Below are positions 20,101 through 34,300 of a stretch of 64,000 nucleotides of DNA, piece after piece (the first letter of the stretch is position 1; each line of letters begins with the position of its first letter). The notes beneath the pieces are model-generated. The model did no database searches, was not told the origin of the DNA, and saw only the letters and a list, made by a program, of their open reading frames with translations. The stretch spans positions 2,523,001 through 2,587,000 of the forward strand of contig CM022667.1 of the NCBI GenBank assembly GCA_012295275.1, written 5' to 3'. This DNA is from Chrysomallon squamiferum (Eukaryota > Mollusca > Gastropoda > Neomphalida > Peltospiridae). The translations under genes were made by a program, and so were the position numbers.

Positions 20101-21097
20101 TTTTTTTAAATTCATTATATATTTATAGAATGTTCTTGTGCTGTTGTGTCAGATATCTTATTATTTATTTATTGTCACATGTCAATAAAATCAATGAATA
20201 ACCTTTAAATGATTTATTATTTTTCTCTCTTATGGCCATTATGTATCCAGTTATATCGACTTTTCAAATTTAATATTGCTAGTTTGTAACCTGATCATGT
20301 TTAACAAACACTCAGAATATCTTATTTAGTTTTCTTGCAAGTGCTCTAATTTATCAAAAAGCTGACATACGTGCTTTTTTTTTTCTAGAATCATCAGTTT
20401 CTGCTAAACCATTAAGTGTACATTTGTTACTAAGAAGAACCTATTTTGCAGTTCTAAATTATATTTTATTGACATTTAAAATAACTATAAAAAAAGAAAA
20501 GAATGGGCACTATCGTGATTTCTATAGTTTCTGCTAGAGTATTAAACAACCTCAGTTATCAACTGATCTTGCCCACTACAGTAAGACTATCTGCAAAATG
20601 ATTAAAATGGAGATGTTCAAATGGTTTTTTCAATAGCATTTTTTTTTCCCTCAATAATTTATTAGCTATTATTAGATTACTTTCCACACATTTAGGAATT
20701 GGTGTATTTGTTGAAATGGAAACATTATTTGTTTTGTTAGTTTCTATGTACTTGTCATGCAGGCCTGAACATACATGCCTACCAAACAGGCCTGAACAAA
20801 TATGCCTACAAGTCACTAACAATGATGCATGTTTTTGTTAGATTCAGACAGATAATGTTTTGTCACTGCTGTCTGCCTATTGATGTGTTAGGCTCCAGTT
20901 TAAAATTTCCATCAGATAATATGGTGTCTACATGATACTAAAGATGCTTTACACTTTGAGTTAGTTACCACTGTAGAGGTGGCAATGGTTGACCTTTGCT
21001 TTTCTTAATGCAAAATGTAATCTGATAATCTGTTTTAACAAAGATTATTCCATTAAAACTCAAAATCCCATAATCCAGTCAAAACTGCCAAGAGGAA

Positions 21098-21132
<35 letters not shown>

Positions 21133-21555
21133 GTTTTACAAGTACAATAGATACTGATATGAAATCATTTAAATATGTTCAGTGGTTAGAAAATTTTAGT
21201 ATTTTTAATGAACCATTATAGGGATGTATTCACATTTAATTAGTCAGTCATTGATTGCTAATAAATATTTAAGAAATGTTTCTACATGTTAAGACTACAA
21301 TACGATAGCAACTACTAACATTAAAAAAATATTCAACAGCCAATAAAATCACTGAATAAGAAGTCCTTGATATTGAAGTTATTATGTATCCTCCTACAAT
21401 CAGTGGTTTTTAATTTATATTCAAATTCAATTTGTATGCTAAAATGTATATTTTTATTGAAAAGTTGTGTCTTATTCTAATAATCTTTGACAGTAAGGAA
21501 GATCGAGAATTAGGTTGTGAATAGAAATTTTGTTTCTTTCTTTGTGTGTGCATGC

Positions 21556-21815
21556 ATATTGAGGATTTCCTGTCTGAAATGCTTGGAAATGTTTCTGATT
21601 TCACAATTTTTCTGATTTTTTAATATAAAAAGTTTTAAAATGTGTTCAAAAGTCTAAACGTGTATGTATAGTTCGTACAGATAGTCTATGTGTATTTTAT
21701 ATAATATTTGAAAATAAATTTGTGCTTTTAATGAGTTAAGAAAAACTATCATAATCTCAGCTGCTCAAAAGATTTCAAATTTTGGAATTTTTGGTAAAAA
21801 CATTCTCAATCTGTA
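21556..21815. mobile_element. Second degenerate pogo/Tigger-like MITE copy
   Basis: About 260 bp. Left end TATTGAGGATTTCCTGTCTG and the right end (reverse complement AGATTGAGAATGTTTTTACC) form weak inverted repeats of the same type as the element at 16681-16979. The internal GAAATGCTTGGAAATGTTTC block fits the same family. Strongly decayed. Confidence 0.55.
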
Positions 21816-24186
21816 TACAGTAAGTCACTGTTGTATTTGTAGCTTTTAACCAATCTTTACTTAATTATAAAGTATGGAAATACAAACATGCTTATAAATC
21901 TTTTTTAAGTAATTGATACTGATTTTTTTTCTTCTGTTTCAACGTTTCAAAAGGTAAATTTAAAAAATCAGATGAGAAACTTCTGAAAAGTTAAGCTCTC
22001 TATCTTAGACGGTTATACAAAATAACTTAATATTTTGCAAAAACTGGGCAGCACAAACACAGTAATAATTTTGAATTACATAAAATGTATTTATCCTGTT
22101 GTTTATCACCCAAAGGCACAATAAGAAAGAAATTTAGATTTCCGATTATAGTCAAGATTCTCTCTGAAATGACTGGAAAAAAAATAAATGAAAGAAGATT
22201 ATTCATGAAAAAGTAAACAATAAAAGAAAGGAATAAAATAAAACAATACAAAAACAATTTTAGGATTATCACAAAATTTAATCCGATAATCCAAGTAGCC
22301 CTTTGTTTTAAAAAAAATAATATATCACAAAATCTTTTATTCATCTGAAGACACAAACGTTATTCCGGTAAAACTTTTTAATGACAAAACCCCACAATCC
22401 ACTCAGAAATGCCAATTGTAATTCTTTTTTTTTTTTTCATTATCATAATTTTATTTTTATTTTTTTTCAACAAAATATGAAAACGTATAAAACTATGAAA
22501 CTTCCAAATATAAAGCTTGGTTCATTTAATTTTAATACAGTTTAATATCAAAATAGTGTTTGAGCAAAGACATGGGACAGTGAACAATTCTTTATGAAAT
22601 TCAGGCATATATCAAAATGACTTTTTTTTTTCAAATATATTCATAATGATGAATTTTTAATGAGTCTTTTAATAAATTATTATTAAGTTTACTGTTAACT
22701 TTTTAAATTTAGTATTATTACTTACAAGGAATTTATGTATCTGTTAATAAGTTTGTAATATTATGTTACAACTGTTTTAATTTATAAATAGCAAAATTAG
22801 TTTTGTAGTTGGCTGTATTTTGGTTATATCAATTGGACATATCTTTTAAACTTATTAAAGACATCTGAATTTAATGTATAATTAAGGGAAATGATTTTTC
22901 AAATTAAATCTTTCAGATTTTTATATCAAACTGTCATTCCACCAATTGCATTGATTTGCAAAACAGATCACAAATAATCACACCAATTTTGTTTTTGTTT
23001 TTTTCAAAGTTAAAATAATAAATAAATAAATAGAAATCTTGCTATAAATAAACATTTCTTTTCCTCTGCATTTAAATTGTTGTCTTAATTAAAATACTCT
23101 AGAAGTATCATTAAAAATAATCTAAAAAACTAATTAAAAAAACTCAAACAGTATTAAGATGTCAACTGTTTTTCATGCAATACTTTTTTTCTAAAACCTC
23201 TTAAAAAGTTACATCTTTTGTTTAGTGCACACAGTATCTAAAACAAAAACAAAAAACAAAAGAAAAAAATGGTAAAAAAATAAAAGTAAAATGTAATCAA
23301 TTTAAAAAAATTAAAAAATACTGCTGAAGTTTGTTTTCTCATAATAAAGAAACCGTACATTTTTCTCCACCAATCTGTTTTGGTGTCAGATTTTTATTTC
23401 TGTAACAGAACAAACCAAACTGGTTTAGCCGAAACATTTTCACAATGATTTTTTTTTTTTAACAAAGGTTAAAGTTACACCACAAAGCAAACTAGTTTAC
23501 TTTACATAATCTGTTTTCTGTTAATTTTAAACTTTTCAAACATTTCATTCAACAATTAATTCATTTACTTTAACTTTAATAATCAAAGAGAACATCATAT
23601 ACAAAAAAGACTAAAACAATCCTTAAATATCAAAAAAAAATAAAAAAATAAGTAAATAATAAAAATGTATTCTTAAACAACTAAAAATATATTTTTAAAA
23701 AAGTAATTAATTTAAATTCAGATTTTTACAATTCCAACTATGAAATAAAAATGAGAAACTTGATTATCAAATGACATGCTTCCTCTAAAGTGTTCCATAA
23801 AACTACTATATGTTAGAAATTGCAACTTCTTTTTTCTGTTTCATAATTTTACTATTTTACTTTATATTTCTATTTTACTTCATATTTCACTTTAATAATT
23901 TTATATACTTGATAGCTGCTTACTGAAGATGTATAAAATATGTAGAAATTCTACATGTGATCCAATCTGAAGAATTTATCAAATTCAGTTCCAAAATGTT
24001 CAGATGGCAATTCCACCTACTGTCTTTAAACTTGTGTAACTTATTTTTTATCAATTAAAGAGATCTTATCAATTTAACTGTAAAAATTATGGAGATTTTT
24101 CAACATCTACATATGTCTCAAAACATTTCTTTTATGTACCTTTCCTAGTAGCATGTCCACATTTTGAACTGCCAACATCATAAATG

Positions 24187-24217
<31 letters not shown>

Positions 24218-24396
24218 CCAAACAATATAACACAAAATAACAAAAATAAAAATATTTTTTTTTTTTTTTAAACATTAAACATTCTGGCTTTACAATGATT
24301 CCAGTCTTTATTGGGTGAGAAACCAGAATGAGGAAAAACATTTTAAATAAAAAAATAAACTATCCAAAACATAGCTTTACAAAGACAGTCAGGCTA

Positions 24397-24433
24397 TATA
24401 TATATACATACATATATATATATATATACACAC

Positions 24434-24482
<49 letters not shown>
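24397..24482. repeat. (AT)n/(ACAT)n microsatellite
   Basis: Alternating TATA and ACATAC units; produces spurious Tyr/Ile frames on both strands. Confidence 0.93.
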
Positions 24483-24484
<2 letters not shown>

Positions 24485-25687
24485 CACACATACACCCAAG
24501 CATTGCTTTATCATGATCACATCAAAAGCCAAAATTAACATAAAAAATACTGATACAGATAACAAACAAAGCAATGAAAACATCAACTCAATGTTCAACA
24601 TTGTCACTTATGTACAAGAACATTTTTTACTAACCTCAGATACACTTCAACATTTTTTTTTCCCATTCATTACATTTGTAAAATAAACCTCCAGTGTATC
24701 AGTTGTTACCTGTTTGCGACTGTGTCCTATTTAACTGATGTGCGTCTTAATCTCTTTGTACATTGTGCATGTACTTTTAGTATTCATTTCTAAGAAAAAA
24801 CAATACACTTGATGGGAAAACAAAACCCAGTTTCTTTGTTCTTTTTAAATTTCCTACACATTAATGGAAAATATTTCTGGATCATTTATTAAAAAAAAAA
24901 TTAATTATATAATAAATAAGTAAGTAATTAATGTTCACAAATTGTTTTATTTTATTTTGTTTATACATTTTTTATGAGATTTTTCTGATTTGCTGGGATT
25001 TTTTTTTTTCCCCCCGTCAGATTTGTCTGTAAAAAGGGTGCCACAATGAAACAATAAATTTACTGTTCTTAACAGTTAATATTTGCTAATTACAAAACAA
25101 TTTAAATGGTTCAAGACACATTATTTATTGTTATTAAACTCTACTTAATCATTTTGTTCAATTTATTATTCTTTTTTTGTTTTTTTTAAACATAAACTTT
25201 TGTTATCTTTAAAAATTTATCAACAAATTTTTAAAACACTACACTTTTACTAAAACACATCTGTGTATCTGAGGATGTAAACTGAACAAATGAACTATAT
25301 TTATCTATATCATATATATATATATACATTTAAAATAATGTTTAATGATGTTGATTAATACAGTGAATACAAAATTATCACGGAGCTCAGAATTATACTG
25401 GGAGACTGGGAATGATTTTGTTTTTTGTTTTTGTTGTTTAATTTTAAAAGCGTGTCTTGAACTTTTGGCAAGAAATGACAGCAACAATCCAACATCTTGA
25501 TTCCTGTTACTGTTATTTCCATACACACTTTGATTCCCAGTTCTCCAGTAATAACCGTTTTACATGATTGAGATGAAGTGATTGTGAAAACAAAAATTCA
25601 GAATGGGGAAAAAAAAAAAGAGATGAGGAAGCAATTAATTTATTTACAGTTTACTTGTAGGCACCATTTTACTGCACAATGTTATAA

Positions 25688-25750
25688 AGATCACCAAAAA
25701 AAAAAATAAAAAAAAAAAATAAAAAAAAAAAATAAAAAAAAAAATATATA
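25688..25750. repeat. Periodic poly-A/T tract, (A9-10 T)n
   Basis: Four to five A-tracts of 9-10 bases each separated by a single T, a roughly 10-bp period equal to one helical turn. Confidence 0.9.
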
Positions 25751-27901
25751 TATTTTTACAGTTATATATTACAAATATACAAATCTTACAAAGTGATTTC
25801 TGGGAGGGTAAATGCATGTTATATGTAGATGTGTATAATGTAATGTATGAGTTGATCTCTGCTGCCCAGTTGTTTTTATCTTCTGTATATATATGTATAT
25901 ATATACTGTTTAAATTAATTATGAAATGCCTTCAATTTCCACAAAACCAACAAGCAAAAATGTATGAACAAACGATTATGAAAAAAAACACCAAAAGGTT
26001 CTCAGCAATTACAAGTTCTAATGCATAGCGAGCATAAACAAAAAAGCAAAAATGCTAGAGTAAAAAAATGAACAATGTACATTTTCTTACCTTTATTATT
26101 TAACAAGAAAATTAATGCACTGATTTAAAACCGACTTCTACCAACACTGTTTAATTAACACTGTTCTTTAAAAAAACACATTAAAAAAAAAAAAACATTA
26201 AAAACAACAATACAGAAACTGAATAAATCTCACATAAAAAATAAACCATTGAAGACCTGTTGAAGACCGTGCTAAGTTATTAAAGACTATTTGCTTTTCC
26301 TAAGGATTCAAATAATTTTCAAAAGATTTTTTTTTCTTTCTTTTCTTCAAATACACAGCATTTCATTATACTCTAATTTTTTAAATCATACTTCATTTTG
26401 ACCAAAATGTAATTTATCAAGATTTAGAAATTTAGTTTTAAAGATGTGTGTGTGTGTGTGTGTGTGTATTTAACCTACATCAGTTAGTGTTAATTGAACA
26501 GTGTGGTATGACGTCAATGAAACTCACAATTCATCAATTTTTTTTTTTTTAAAAACATTCAATCAAGAGCCAGAGTCAAGGAAGCTATTTAAACATACGT
26601 TAGAAGCATTTAAAAAATATTAAATATATCTTAATTATAATTTCATATAAAAAAAAAAATATAGTCAGTATTTAAACAATATGTAATTACTATTACAAAA
26701 GATTGATTCTGCTTAAAATATCTGATTAAATTTCATTATTTCAGTTATTATAAAAAAATCAAAATCATAACAATAAAAACAGCATTATTAAAAGATTCAA
26801 TGCATAATGCATTAAACTAATTAATTAGCATTTGGGTATTTTGTAACGATTTTCACAGGCATTTCTTCTGAAATAGTTTCTAAAATACAATAACTGAATT
26901 ACTGACATTTTGATACTTGCATACCACCATCATGAAGCAATATTAAAACCAACAAAGCATTCAATTAAAAATAACAATAAGAAAAAAAGAAAAAGAAAAA
27001 AAAAAAGATTAAAAAAATTTACAAGACTAGATTAAAAATCATTCATTTTGTAAAGACTAGATTTTTGTTTCTTAAAGAAATCGTTTTTCATTTAATTTCC
27101 TTTTTTTACAAAATGTGTGAATATTTCTATTAAACTGAAATGGAAAAGGTGAAAGAATTTGTTTCTCAAGTTCCTGAGTTGGTTTTTGGAGACAAAAGCA
27201 GCAGTATTATGAACAAATATACACATTTTTTTAATTAATTTTTTTTTTAACTGGACTGGGAAAATACTGAACTTTAATAATAATAATAATAATAATACAT
27301 AAATGAATTAACAGTAAGTATAAAAATTTATTTAAATTTCAAAGTACACAAAGAACTATAATGCGAAGGTTATATAATTATTTAATTTATGTGTATATAC
27401 GGTGAATTTAATTAATACTTATCATGTACAGAAATGAAACAATATTGGAGATAACCAGTTTTTAAACAAAATAAAAATAAAAATAAATGAAATATGTGTA
27501 TGTTAATTAAGTGTCTGAAAGTACTCTAGAATAATAATACATATGCAACAGAATTTATAAAAAAATTCTTTTTTAAAATAGCAATTTTTGTTTTATTTTA
27601 ATTTAAATCAAAAAAATTCTATGGCAGTTTTATTAACCACATCACAAATAATAAAATAAAAATATTTGTTTCAGTACAAACAATTTAGTGTTAACAATTG
27701 TGACTGGTTTCTGAATTTTTTAATTAACAATATTTCGATACACTGCACCATGTTAATAATTTTTCAATTAACCCTGTATAACTCACCCACAAATAACAGT
27801 ATGTTCCAAAAGAGTGAAACTTCACAATATTTTTAAACTATTCTTCATTAATAAATGCATTATTATAATAATGAGTTATCACAATCATATTTTTTTATAT
27901 T

Positions 27902-27933
<32 letters not shown>

Positions 27934-30900
27934 TTTTTGTTTGTTTGTTAGGTTTATTTATTTTATTATTTCATTTTATTTTTGTTTTTTGGTGGTTTTG
28001 TGTCCATGTTGTCAACAGTCATCTTTTTGTTTGTCTTGGCAAAGACAAAATTTAATATGACAGTCTGAATGTCTGGTGGGAATCTTAATACTGAAGTTAA
28101 ATATTTTTAATTTTCAATACATGAAGATATAAAAAATAAAAAAAATAAAGAAATCAATGCATAAAAATCAAAACAGTGTTGCTCATAACAACTAAAATAA
28201 CAACCTTTTAAAAATTAATCAAACATAATTACAAATGGCATTTAGTTTTCTTTATTGCACTTTATAAAAAGGGAAAATATTAAAAGATCTTATCTGGTAA
28301 CAATAATTTACTTTTGATTTTAATCAACCATATGATAATGAAGATATTTTTACAAATGACATTTAGCCCCATTCGATAAAAACTCTGATGAGGAAAAAAC
28401 CCGTAACCTTTCATTTTCACCTGGCAGCAATTAAAAACAACAATTTGGGGCGTTTTAAAAACAAAAATTTTAAATATATAGATATAAGTAATATTTTAAA
28501 TTTTTCATTAGTTACAGTTATGAAATATGTTTTTCCAGATTTTAGAAATACTTTCGTTTATTCATCTTTTCCATTATTTATTTTATCATGCTATTTCGGA
28601 AGATGCATTATGAAAAGATTAAAAATTTTATTAATACTTTAAATATTTTACAAAAAATAATACTCAAATTTTTGTTAAGCTGAGTATACTATAAAAATTA
28701 TTATTACTTCTTTTTTTTTTTTTATAGAACTGCTGCAGATATTTGCAAGACAAAGCAAGCTTAAAAAATTAAAATTCGAAAAATTCGTGCAAAAAGTTAG
28801 TTTAAAAAAAAAAAAAAAATAATAAAGAACTAAAACCCCTAAATGATGGTGGCAAAAAAACAAAGACAAAGGTGATATTCAAGAGATGGATTGAGGTGGA
28901 TGCAAAGGAAGTAGCATTTTTCAGTTATGCTGATGTAGAATTATAAGTAATTAAATTCATGGCAGATTAGGTTTCAAATAAGATACATAAATACAAACAT
29001 GGTCCTGTCTATCAGCGACAACAATAGCCAGTGTCACTGGAATGTAATCTGAATAAATTAAAACTTTTCTTATTACAAAATACTGACATATATATTAAAT
29101 TCTGAGGGGATTATACAAAACAACCAAAATAACAATAATAAACAACCCTCTCGTCCTAGTAACATATTTTTTAAACTTTTATTTTCTCCAAAAATATTGT
29201 TTTTAGAATCATAAAAATTGAGTATTAAGGGAACAAAACAAGTTTTGTGGGGACAATAAAAGATAAATTATTATTTATTATTAATAGATGAAAATATTAT
29301 TGTATTTTTCCTATCCAATGAAAAAGATTTTTATTCATTTTACTAACTGGGCAGTTATTTTTGTCATGTCAAATATACTTTTATAAAACAGTCAGAATGA
29401 GAAAACTTAATTGTGAAACTAAGAACATTTCTGTAATAGTTATTATATATTAATTCAATTTTAAAAATACTCTACAGCCATGTTGTTTTATCAAACAAAT
29501 CTACAAATCAGTTAAAACAAACCCAACAACAGTCAAATGAATTTAACTAATTACGTTCTGATTTAGACAATGTTACTTGCTTATTCCAATAATGAACATA
29601 CCATCTGCAAAGTGAATCAGATCTGAACTTGTTAGTTTGACTGGAATGGCTACAACTAAAGCAAATTTTAACCAGTAGTTTGAAGTTTTTAATCTGTGCA
29701 CACTTCTGTGACAGATATGACTTCAATATGTTCAAAAATGTGATGACGTTTTTACTATTACCATGAAATATCAGTAGGTATTAGCCTATAATTTAATTTA
29801 AAAAAAAAAAAATTTTTTAAATTTAAAAAGTACACGAATGAAACTAAATGAAAATGAGAGGTACACTTAAAACAGAAGCACATTGAAAAACTAGTCTTTG
29901 GTATCACGTGAAGGGAAATATAATGAGTATTGAAGACCAAATTGCAGATGCAGACTGTGTTGATGTTTACAGCTGGTATATTGGTTTCAAAATATCAGAC
30001 TTGTCATCTTTTGAAAAGAAATGAAAAAAAAAAAAATGCATTCATTACCAAGAACTGACAAATATTTTCTTTTACAACTATTTAAAAAATAAAATTAAAA
30101 AAAGGTCATTTTACAGGACATTAATAATTTTTTTTATTTCAATATTTAATTTAAAAACAATAAACAAAAACTTTATTATCATAATTTTTTTCTTTTATAC
30201 TGAAATCGGTTAGAAATTGCTTTCTGTTTGTTTACAACAATCTAAAATCTCATCAACATTTCATTGGTATGAATATTTTTTTTAATAAATAGTGTACTGC
30301 ACTAAACATCTGCTTGTTTGATGATGTATTTTAGAAAATAATGAATATAATCGAGAAATTAATTTACTTAATGCCATTTTTTTGTCTAAACTCTGAACTT
30401 TACACTTAAAATGATGAAAGCAATTCTAACCAAAGCCCTGAGATCTTATTTTCCTTTTTCAGATTGTCATTTCATTTAAATTTTGAAAAAAAAAAAAAAA
30501 AAAAACTTAAATTACCATGCTGATAACACAGTCAACAAGCAATAAAGTCTTTGTTCTAAATAACATGTTAAAAATGTACAAAAAGCAAAAAAATAAAATA
30601 AAAAATACATATGGCTACACTGCTAACCCTTTCACACTCACACATCCACAGAATGCTGTAACCGTTTTTTTTTCTTCTTCTTCTTCAGAACACAAACCAA
30701 ATATGTGGAAAGTTTAAGGAGTGAAAAGGATCAGCTTGTTTTTACAAACAAAAAGTACAACCTCTCAAATATACAATGTTTTCACAGCACAGATAGATTG
30801 CTACAAAAAAAAAAAAAAAAAAAAACACGATCTAAAAATATACAAGTTAGCTGCCTTTGCGAAGCTATGGATGATTCTTCGTACACAAAAGTTTACATTC

Positions 30901-31305
30901 TGCAAACCCAAACCACACTGCAGTGGCTGAAGATTTCTCACCACTTTCCTCAATGATTTATGACACAACATTAAAATGAGACACAGCAATGTTGTCTACT
31001 GAAGATCTTATTATTTATGTATATTTCTTATATATATATATATATTTTTTTTTTTGTTTATGTTTTTTTTTTTTAAATCAACTGGAGGACTTCTGGTAAA
31101 AATCTTACCCAGCTAGTGATGTTTGAGAGGATTTCTGGTATTCTGTTACCAATCACAACTAAAGCATCCTCGGAAAGAACTTCATCCTCGTTCTGAGCTA
31201 CCTGATCATGGCTATGACATGATGTGGTCGAGAAATCCGACACTATGATTAGATGGACACACTAACATCACAAGCATCTGACACAGTGACAAGACACCAC
31301 TCAGC

Positions 31306-31311
31306 TTTATT
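31306..31311 (-). promoter_or_regulatory. AATAAA just after the NFAT5-like stop codon
   Basis: Minus-strand AATAAA one base after TAG. Probably too close to be the only poly(A) signal of a gene of this size. Candidate only. Confidence 0.35.
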
Positions 31312-31312
31312 G

Positions 31313-31362
31313 CTATCTCAAGCCATTCTGATGTCCAAGTAATGTCTTCAACAGAGCTTCAA
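31313..31362 (-). CDS. NFAT5: NFAT5-like exon 14 and stop
   Basis: [16 protein letters not shown] and TAG at 31313-31315, after a long T tract and TTTCAG acceptor. LKTLL fits LxxLL. The short hydrophobic-then-N/Q/G end resembles the extreme C-terminus of vertebrate NFAT5. An alternative terminal exon at about 31109-31242 is discussed under findings. Confidence 0.82.
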
Positions 31363-34300
31363 CTGAAAAAAAAAAAAAAATTAAATAAATAAATTAATTA
31401 AAAACATTATAACTAAATTAATTTCTTATAAAATGTTCACAAATATGATTAATCATAGACATTTTTTTTTTTTAAATTAATTCAGCTCAGTCAAAAGTCC
31501 CCTCCTTTACCAAGTGGACTGATGAGATTTACTGTAAATCATGCTACTATACCAAAAAAAAAGAAATGCATTTACATCATAAAATCAAATATTATTAAGT
31601 TAAAAGTAACAGCTGCGAAATTTCAACATATAAAGGTTTTCACAGTAAAAATATATTCTGTCAAGTGATGGAAGAACTGTTAAAAATACTTCTGGGAGAG
31701 AACAGTTATCTTAATGGTTATTATGTGGTTATTATCATAATGAAAAGGATTGCATAAGCTTGATTTTACTTTACCTCTACACAAATATATACACTCTCTC
31801 ACTCACTATCTCACACACTCTCTCTCTCTCTCTCTCTCTCGCTGACTCTCATACACAGATTTCTTTATATAAAAAGGACTGTACCATTGTTGATGTCCTG
31901 TAACGGCTGAACCAGTGCACTAGTAGTTGTGTTGCCTGGAAGAATCAGGATCATTGGAGTCTGCAGTGGTGGTGGACTGGATGTGGCTGGTGGAGTCACC
32001 TGTTGTGGCAAACTCGTCATGTTCGTACTAGACACCATTGGGGAGGATGTCTGAACATTATTTGCTAAAAAAAAAAAAAAAATTCAATCTATTTTGACTT
32101 AAAAGCATTTAAAATAGTCTAGAAATGTATCAACACTAATATATGTTTTAAAATATCTTGTATGCCTCTTAAAAACTAAAGTGACCATACAAGTCTTGTA
32201 AAATAAACTGAACCTGTCGACAAATTAAGCTGAAATTTGACAGACATTCAAAGAAATAATTACATAATCTTATGTTAAAACTCATCGCAAAATATGTAAC
32301 ATCAATTTTATGTGCATAATCACCAATAAAACAATATTTATATATATATATGTAGTCTGGGATATTAGCCAAGTGTTATACACATTTTAATATTTTTTTA
32401 ATGTAATACTGCAAAACACTGTGAACTAATTAACATACTTGACGGCGGAGAATTCATGAAAACATTTTTCAGCTGCGTTGCTGCTGCCGATTCACACCCT
32501 GTCATCATCCTCACCGGAGCAGCGTTCTGGTTGTTGGACGACACAACCGTCGTGACACTCTGGGGCATGTTACCAGGCGGAAGCTGAAAAGACGCTGGTG
32601 AATTTGTCTGCGTGGGCAGATCAGTCCTGGGCACAGACGATGTGCTGGAGATGCCCTGGACAGTTCCAGGAGGAAGTTGAAACAACGATGTCGTTGAGGC
32701 AGTCCTTTGTTGCTCCACGTGATGAATCAAATCCAAAGCATCTGGAAACATAAAGAAAAATGTAAATTTAAAATTGAAGACCATTCCTAACTAACAACTT
32801 TGATATTGTTTCAGTAATTATTGAGAATTACTATTTATCCAAGATTATCATTTTTTTTTTTTTTTTTTTTTTAACATAGTTAAAAATTTACTGCTGAAAA
32901 TTAGTTTCCCTTGACAAATTAAAATCTATTTGTACAGAAAAATTTAAACAAACCTGGAGAGACTCCATATGATACAGATTTGTTTTGCATCTGATCTGTT
33001 TCCATGGGATCCTCCACTTTTACTGGTGGTGGCACTTGATAAAACAGATAAAAAACCTCCAGATTAATACAGAGAACAAAACAGACAACATAATGTCCAC
33101 ACTTTAATGGAGAGTCCTTAAGCTGGGCATGCACATTGAACCAACCCAGTACTCAACTCTAGAAAGTAACAATCTACATCTATTTTTAGTCCAGATTAAA
33201 AGTAAGTCTCTAACAAATTACGAAAAGTACAGGTTTTAAAATGATCTTTTGAACAACTATGCCCTACTGCTGCTTTGGAAATTATTTCTGAAACATTCAC
33301 ATTGAAGACCAAAAAAAAAAAAAAAATCACATATTAGAAATTATTTTCAAAACCAATGTAAGGATTAGTACAGAGTACATGCAAACTAAATAACAAAGTG
33401 AGTATGTGAGAGATTACATCATTTTACTAATTTCTGCAAGCACACAGATGTGAGACAATTAGTAATGGAGTATAACCCGCCCCTTAAAAGAACTCTCCTA
33501 TAAAGTGCAAACACAGATTTAATATCCCAAAACCAATACATAAATGACTTTACCCAATATCTACATCAAAAAAAAAAAAAAAAAATTAAAACAAAGAGGA
33601 AATAATTTGTTTAAAGTAAAATAATCACACAAATCATTAAAAAAAAAATAAATAAGTAAATAAAAATCAAGAAATAAGAAAACAATAATTAAAAAAAAAA
33701 AAAAAAAAATCCAACTTGAGAAAGAAGAAAGTGACAGACAAAAAGACACAAGAAATAAACTGCATAGTCAACAGAACAATTTATAACAAAATAAACAGTG
33801 CTAATAAAATATTTTCATTACCACTAAAGCTATGACAAACAATAAATTATGGTGTTGTGTATTTATAAAAAAAAAAAAAAAAAAAAAATTAAAATAAATA
33901 TTAAAGAAATAAGCCTATGAACATTTTGTAAAAAAGGGGTAATAAATATACTGGACGTTTTAATGCTAAAACACACACAACAAAATACTTGTCTGTTTTC
34001 TCTGGTCCAACAGTTCAAAATCATATGACGAATACTTCAGTTTGGTGGAAGAACACAAAACATGCAATGATGAGACATGAAGTAAATAAAACAGTAAAAA
34101 GTCTTAGAAAGTTATACCCCCATACACAAACACGTAAATCTATCTAAAACAATGATTTTAATATTAGCAGCTATTCTTAGTCCTTTTAGGTTTTTTTCCC
34201 ATCCCTCTCCACCCATTTCGTTTTGCTTGAAAACGTCTGACAAGACTGCAACTGATACAACACAGTATTATCACTTTTAAATAATCCACTCCGCTGACAT

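Larger units (their letters stand above)
13545..20190 (+). other. DENND11 3' UTR and downstream non-coding
   Basis: 6.6 kb with no coding support. Candidate poly(A) signals AATAAA at 16044-16049 and 20184-20189, among others, so the UTR length cannot be fixed from sequence. Contains (AT)n/(GTAT)n at 13765-13850, (ATT)n at 14318-14357 and 17127-17165, two short-unit tandem repeats and one MITE. No miRNA or exon recognised. Confidence 0.6.
20191..31072. other. Gene-poor region between convergent genes, probably including the NFAT5 3' UTR
   Basis: 10.9 kb without any exon I can defend. Poly-A and poly-T runs are dense. Minus-strand sequence adjoining 31072 may be 3' UTR of the NFAT5-like gene; how far it extends is not visible. 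Contains one more MITE remnant, a pair of related segments near 21.0 and 22.3 kb, and AT microsatellites at 24397-24482. Small open frames here are low-complexity and have no family signature. Confidence 0.6.

Noticed and set aside
22027-22356. 109-codon hydrophobic frame on the minus strand
   Set aside because: Phe/Leu/Ile-rich because the sequence is A-rich on the plus strand; overlaps a probable repeat segment and lacks any motif.
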